Part shown: in pieces, positions 5,250 to 7,040 of the stretch
Layout: each line of letters opens with the position of its first letter
Position numbering within the stretch: position 1 is the stretch's first letter
Source: Planctomycetota bacterium
GTDB lineage: Bacteria; Planctomycetota; UBA1135; JALUZX01
DNA: 7,040 nucleotides
Assembly: GCA_027011425.1 (NCBI GenBank)
Contig: JALUZX010000606.1
Location: 1-7,040 of the forward strand
Reading direction: 5' to 3'
The notes under the pieces: model-generated
The model's input: only the letters and a program-made list of their open reading frames with translations
What the model was told of the DNA's origin: nothing
The model's database searches: none
Position numbers and translations under genes: made by a program

Positions 5250-7040
5250 ATGTGGAAATCCCGGACCCTGTTGCTTGCCCTGCTGGCGCTCCTGGCCGGA
5301 GCGGGCGGGTATCTTCTCCTTGCCGGGGGTTCGGTGGAACCGGCTGTGGCCGGGATCGAAACCCCTTTCCCCGGTCTTCCCGGGATAGATGGGGAAGACC
5401 AGGCCGGCGGGCCCCTTCTCCAGGGGGAGGACGGAGAGGAGGCGGACCATGGACGGGTGGCCCTCCAGGCTCCCGACTTGGGGTGGGGAGGCGTGGGAAA
5501 CCTTGTCTTCGAAGGCAGGGTGGTCACCCCCAAGGGCCTTCCCATCCCTTCCGCCCAGGTCGAGGTTTCCCTCCTGGGGCGGCGGCGCCGGACAGGCGGT
5601 GCCGGCCCGACGGGAAAGGCCCGGACCGACGAACAGGGTAGATTCCGGATCGCTTTGAACGGCCCCGTTCCCTCTTTCTGGACAGCCTCGGCCACCTTCG
5701 CAGGCCTCGCCCCGGATACCAAGAGGGGCGTCGCCCGGCCGGGACGGACCCTGGTGGAAGTGGGGGACCTGGTGCTGGGCCCTGGAGGTGTGCTTTCCGG
5801 TGTGGTTGTGGACCGGGAGGGCAATCCCGTTTCCAAGGCCGTCGTCTCCTGGATGCCCTCCGGCCGCCGGCGGTTCTTCCGCGGGAGAGGAGGTTCTCCA
5901 GGAGTCTCCGTCCTGAGGGCCGAAACCAATCCAGCGGGTCTTTTTCAGTTGGTCCACGTGCCTCGTGGAGAGGGCAAGCTGCTGGCCACCCACCCGGCCC
6001 ATCCTCCGGGGCGTTCGCCCTTGATCCGCCTCCAGGACGGGACCGTCCAGGACGGGATCCGGATCCTCCTCCCCCCGGGATACATCCTCCAGGGGAAGGT
6101 CCTGGCCCAGGGCGGGGGGCCCCTTCCCGGCGCCCGGGTCCGGACTCTCCCTTTCAGGGGGGGAGCCGGTTTCCGCAGGGGTCCTTCGCCCTCGACCTTG
6201 ACGGACAAGGAAGGCAAGTTCCGCTTCCCCGCCCTTCCCGGAGGGGACTACCTGGTCACGGCCGAGGCGGAGGGGTGGCAAAAGGCTTTCCAATGGGTTC
6301 GACTGGGCCAAAAGAGCGCCCCCCCTCCTTCTCTGAACTTCTCCCTCTCCCGGGGCCGGGTCCTGGAAGGCCGGGTCACCGACGAGAAGGGCAATCCTCT
6401 CACGGTCTTTTCCGTCGCCGCCCTCCCCCAGAGCCTGGCCAAGGGGGTTCTTCCCTCCCCTCCCCAGGAGGTCCGGAAGAAACTGGAGGCGGGCCGGGGA
6501 AGGAACACATCTCTCCCCCGTTTCTTGCGGAATTCGAATTTCCCGGGCCGGCCACGGGAATCCCGGTCGGGCCGCGGGAAGGCCCGGGACCCGGCCCGGA
6601 GCGACCGGGTCAACCGGATGCTGGACCGGGTCCTCCGTAGGAGGGGAAACCTCCCGCCCCAGGTTCTCGACCGGATCCGCCGGGCTCTCTCCTCCGGGGG
6701 AAAGAAGAAGCCCGATCCCATGGAGGACGTGCGCTCCCGCGTGCTCGCGGAATTCCGGTTCCGCCGGCCCCGGCCCTCCCGGCACCCGGAAGGAGTCTTT
6801 CGGCTCCAGGGGCTCCTCCCCGGGATCTACCGGATCGAGGTGGAGGCCCCGGGATACATCCGCAAGCGTTCCGGCCCCCTTGACCTCACCAAGGAGACCG
6901 GGATTTCCAGGATCACCCTGGCCTTGGACCCCGTCCTGGCCGTAACGGGCCGGGTGCTGGCCAAGGACACGGGGGAACCCCTTGCGGGAGCCCGTGTCTT
7001 CGCCCTCCCCGGGCCCCCTCCCAAGGATCCCGTGATATTC
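5250..7040 (+). CDS. Exported protein of repeated carboxypeptidase-regulatory-like modules (3' end missing)
   Basis: The frame is open for 597 codons to the window edge with no stop. The N-terminus has K3 and R5, a hydrophobic segment at about 7-27 and a possible signal peptidase site AVA-G at 32-35, so the protein is exported or membrane-anchored. An acidic, Gly-rich linker runs to about residue 80. Then come carboxypeptidase-regulatory-like beta-sandwich modules starting near residues 87, 182, 279, 371 and 565. Each begins with a strand such as SGVVVDREGNPV, EGRVTDEKGNPL or TGRVLAKDTGEPLAGARV; complete modules continue with segments like TDKEGKFRFPALPGGDYLV (318-336) and VFRLQGLLPGIYRIEV. 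These modules are non-catalytic folds found in cell-surface and secreted proteins, where they act as spacers or in adhesion. Module 4 carries a very basic insert (about 394-514). AAGGAG at 5236-5241 supports the ATG. The gene diverges from the ATPase gene. A further functional domain may lie beyond the edge. The family call is firm and the function is unknown. Confidence 0.88.
   Translation, partial: MWKSRTLLLALLALLAGAGGYLLLAGGSVEPAVAGIETPFPGLPGIDGEDQAGGPLLQGEDGEEADHGRVALQAPDLGWGGVGNLVFEGRVVTPKGLPIPSAQVEVSLLGRRRRTGGAGPTGKARTDEQGRFRIALNGPVPSFWTASATFAGLAPDTKRGVARPGRTLVEVGDLVLGPGGVLSGVVVDREGNPVSKAVVSWMPSGRRRFFRGRGGSPGVSVLRAETNPAGLFQLVHVPRGEGKLLATHPAHPPGRSPLIRLQDGTVQDGIRILLPPGYILQGKVLAQGGGPLPGARVRTLPFRGGAGFRRGPSPSTLTDKEGKFRFPALPGGDYLVTAEAEGWQKAFQWVRLGQKSAPPPSLNFSLSRGRVLEGRVTDEKGNPLTVFSVAALPQSLAKGVLPSPPQEVRKKLEAGRGRNTSLPRFLRNSNFPGRPRESRSGRGKARDPARSDRVNRMLDRVLRRRGNLPPQVLDRIRRALSSGGKKKPDPMEDVRSRVLAEFRFRRPRPSRHPEGVFRLQGLLPGIYRIEVEAPGYIRKRSGPLDLTKETGISRITLALDPVLAVTGRVLAKDTGEPLAGARVFALPGPPPKDPVIF

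Noticed and set aside
5186..5641. An alternative plus frame that contains an ATG at 5222 right after AGGAGG
   Set aside because: The spacing is a single base, the product is Gly/Pro/Arg-rich, and it overlaps the well-supported repeat-protein frame.
5184..6785. A 533-codon open frame on the minus strand opposite the repeat-protein gene
   Set aside because: Its product is low in recognisable motifs and rich in Gly, Pro, Arg and Glu, as expected from antisense reading of GC-rich DNA. The plus frame has an export signal, a binding site and clear repeated modules.

Overview
The window comes from a very GC-rich bacterium, with nearly every wobble position G or C and GTG and TTG among the likely start codons. 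It holds five protein genes, four complete and one running off the right edge. I see no RNA gene, insertion sequence, CRISPR array or long DNA repeat. The large protein built of carboxypeptidase-regulatory-like beta modules, next to a putative lipoprotein and a KaiC-like ATPase, would suit Planctomycetota, Acidobacteriota or a deltaproteobacterial lineage. That placement is a weak inference; no marker gene here settles it.

Left part (43-3465, plus strand): three tightly packed genes that look like one operon. They are a stand-alone glyoxalase II-like metallo-beta-lactamase-fold hydrolase, a leucyl aminopeptidase (pepA, M17 family) with all metal ligands and catalytic residues present, and a putative lipoprotein of about 410 residues whose GTG start overlaps the pepA stop codon. 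The first two are housekeeping enzymes. The lipoprotein is poorly characterised and only faintly resembles DUF3352-type proteins.

Middle (3455-5056, minus strand): a two-domain KaiC/RecA-like ATPase that converges on the lipoprotein gene with an 11-base coding overlap. Its first domain has an intact P-loop. Its second keeps the KaiC fold signature but has lost the P-loop glycine and lysine. It is the most unusual enzyme in the window.

Right part (5250-7040, plus strand, incomplete): a secreted or membrane-anchored protein made of at least five carboxypeptidase-regulatory-like modules. The fourth is interrupted by a strongly basic, arginine-rich insert of about 120 residues. This frame is open from its ATG to the window edge, and a long open frame on the opposite strand is its shadow.

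The 193-base gap between the divergent ATPase and repeat-protein genes (5057-5249) is the only real intergenic space. It is locally AT-rich and carries a 14-base palindrome and a small GC hairpin followed by T residues, both plausible control elements. Nothing proves an undescribed system here. The ATPase, its divergent partner and the pepA-coupled lipoprotein are the parts most worth following.
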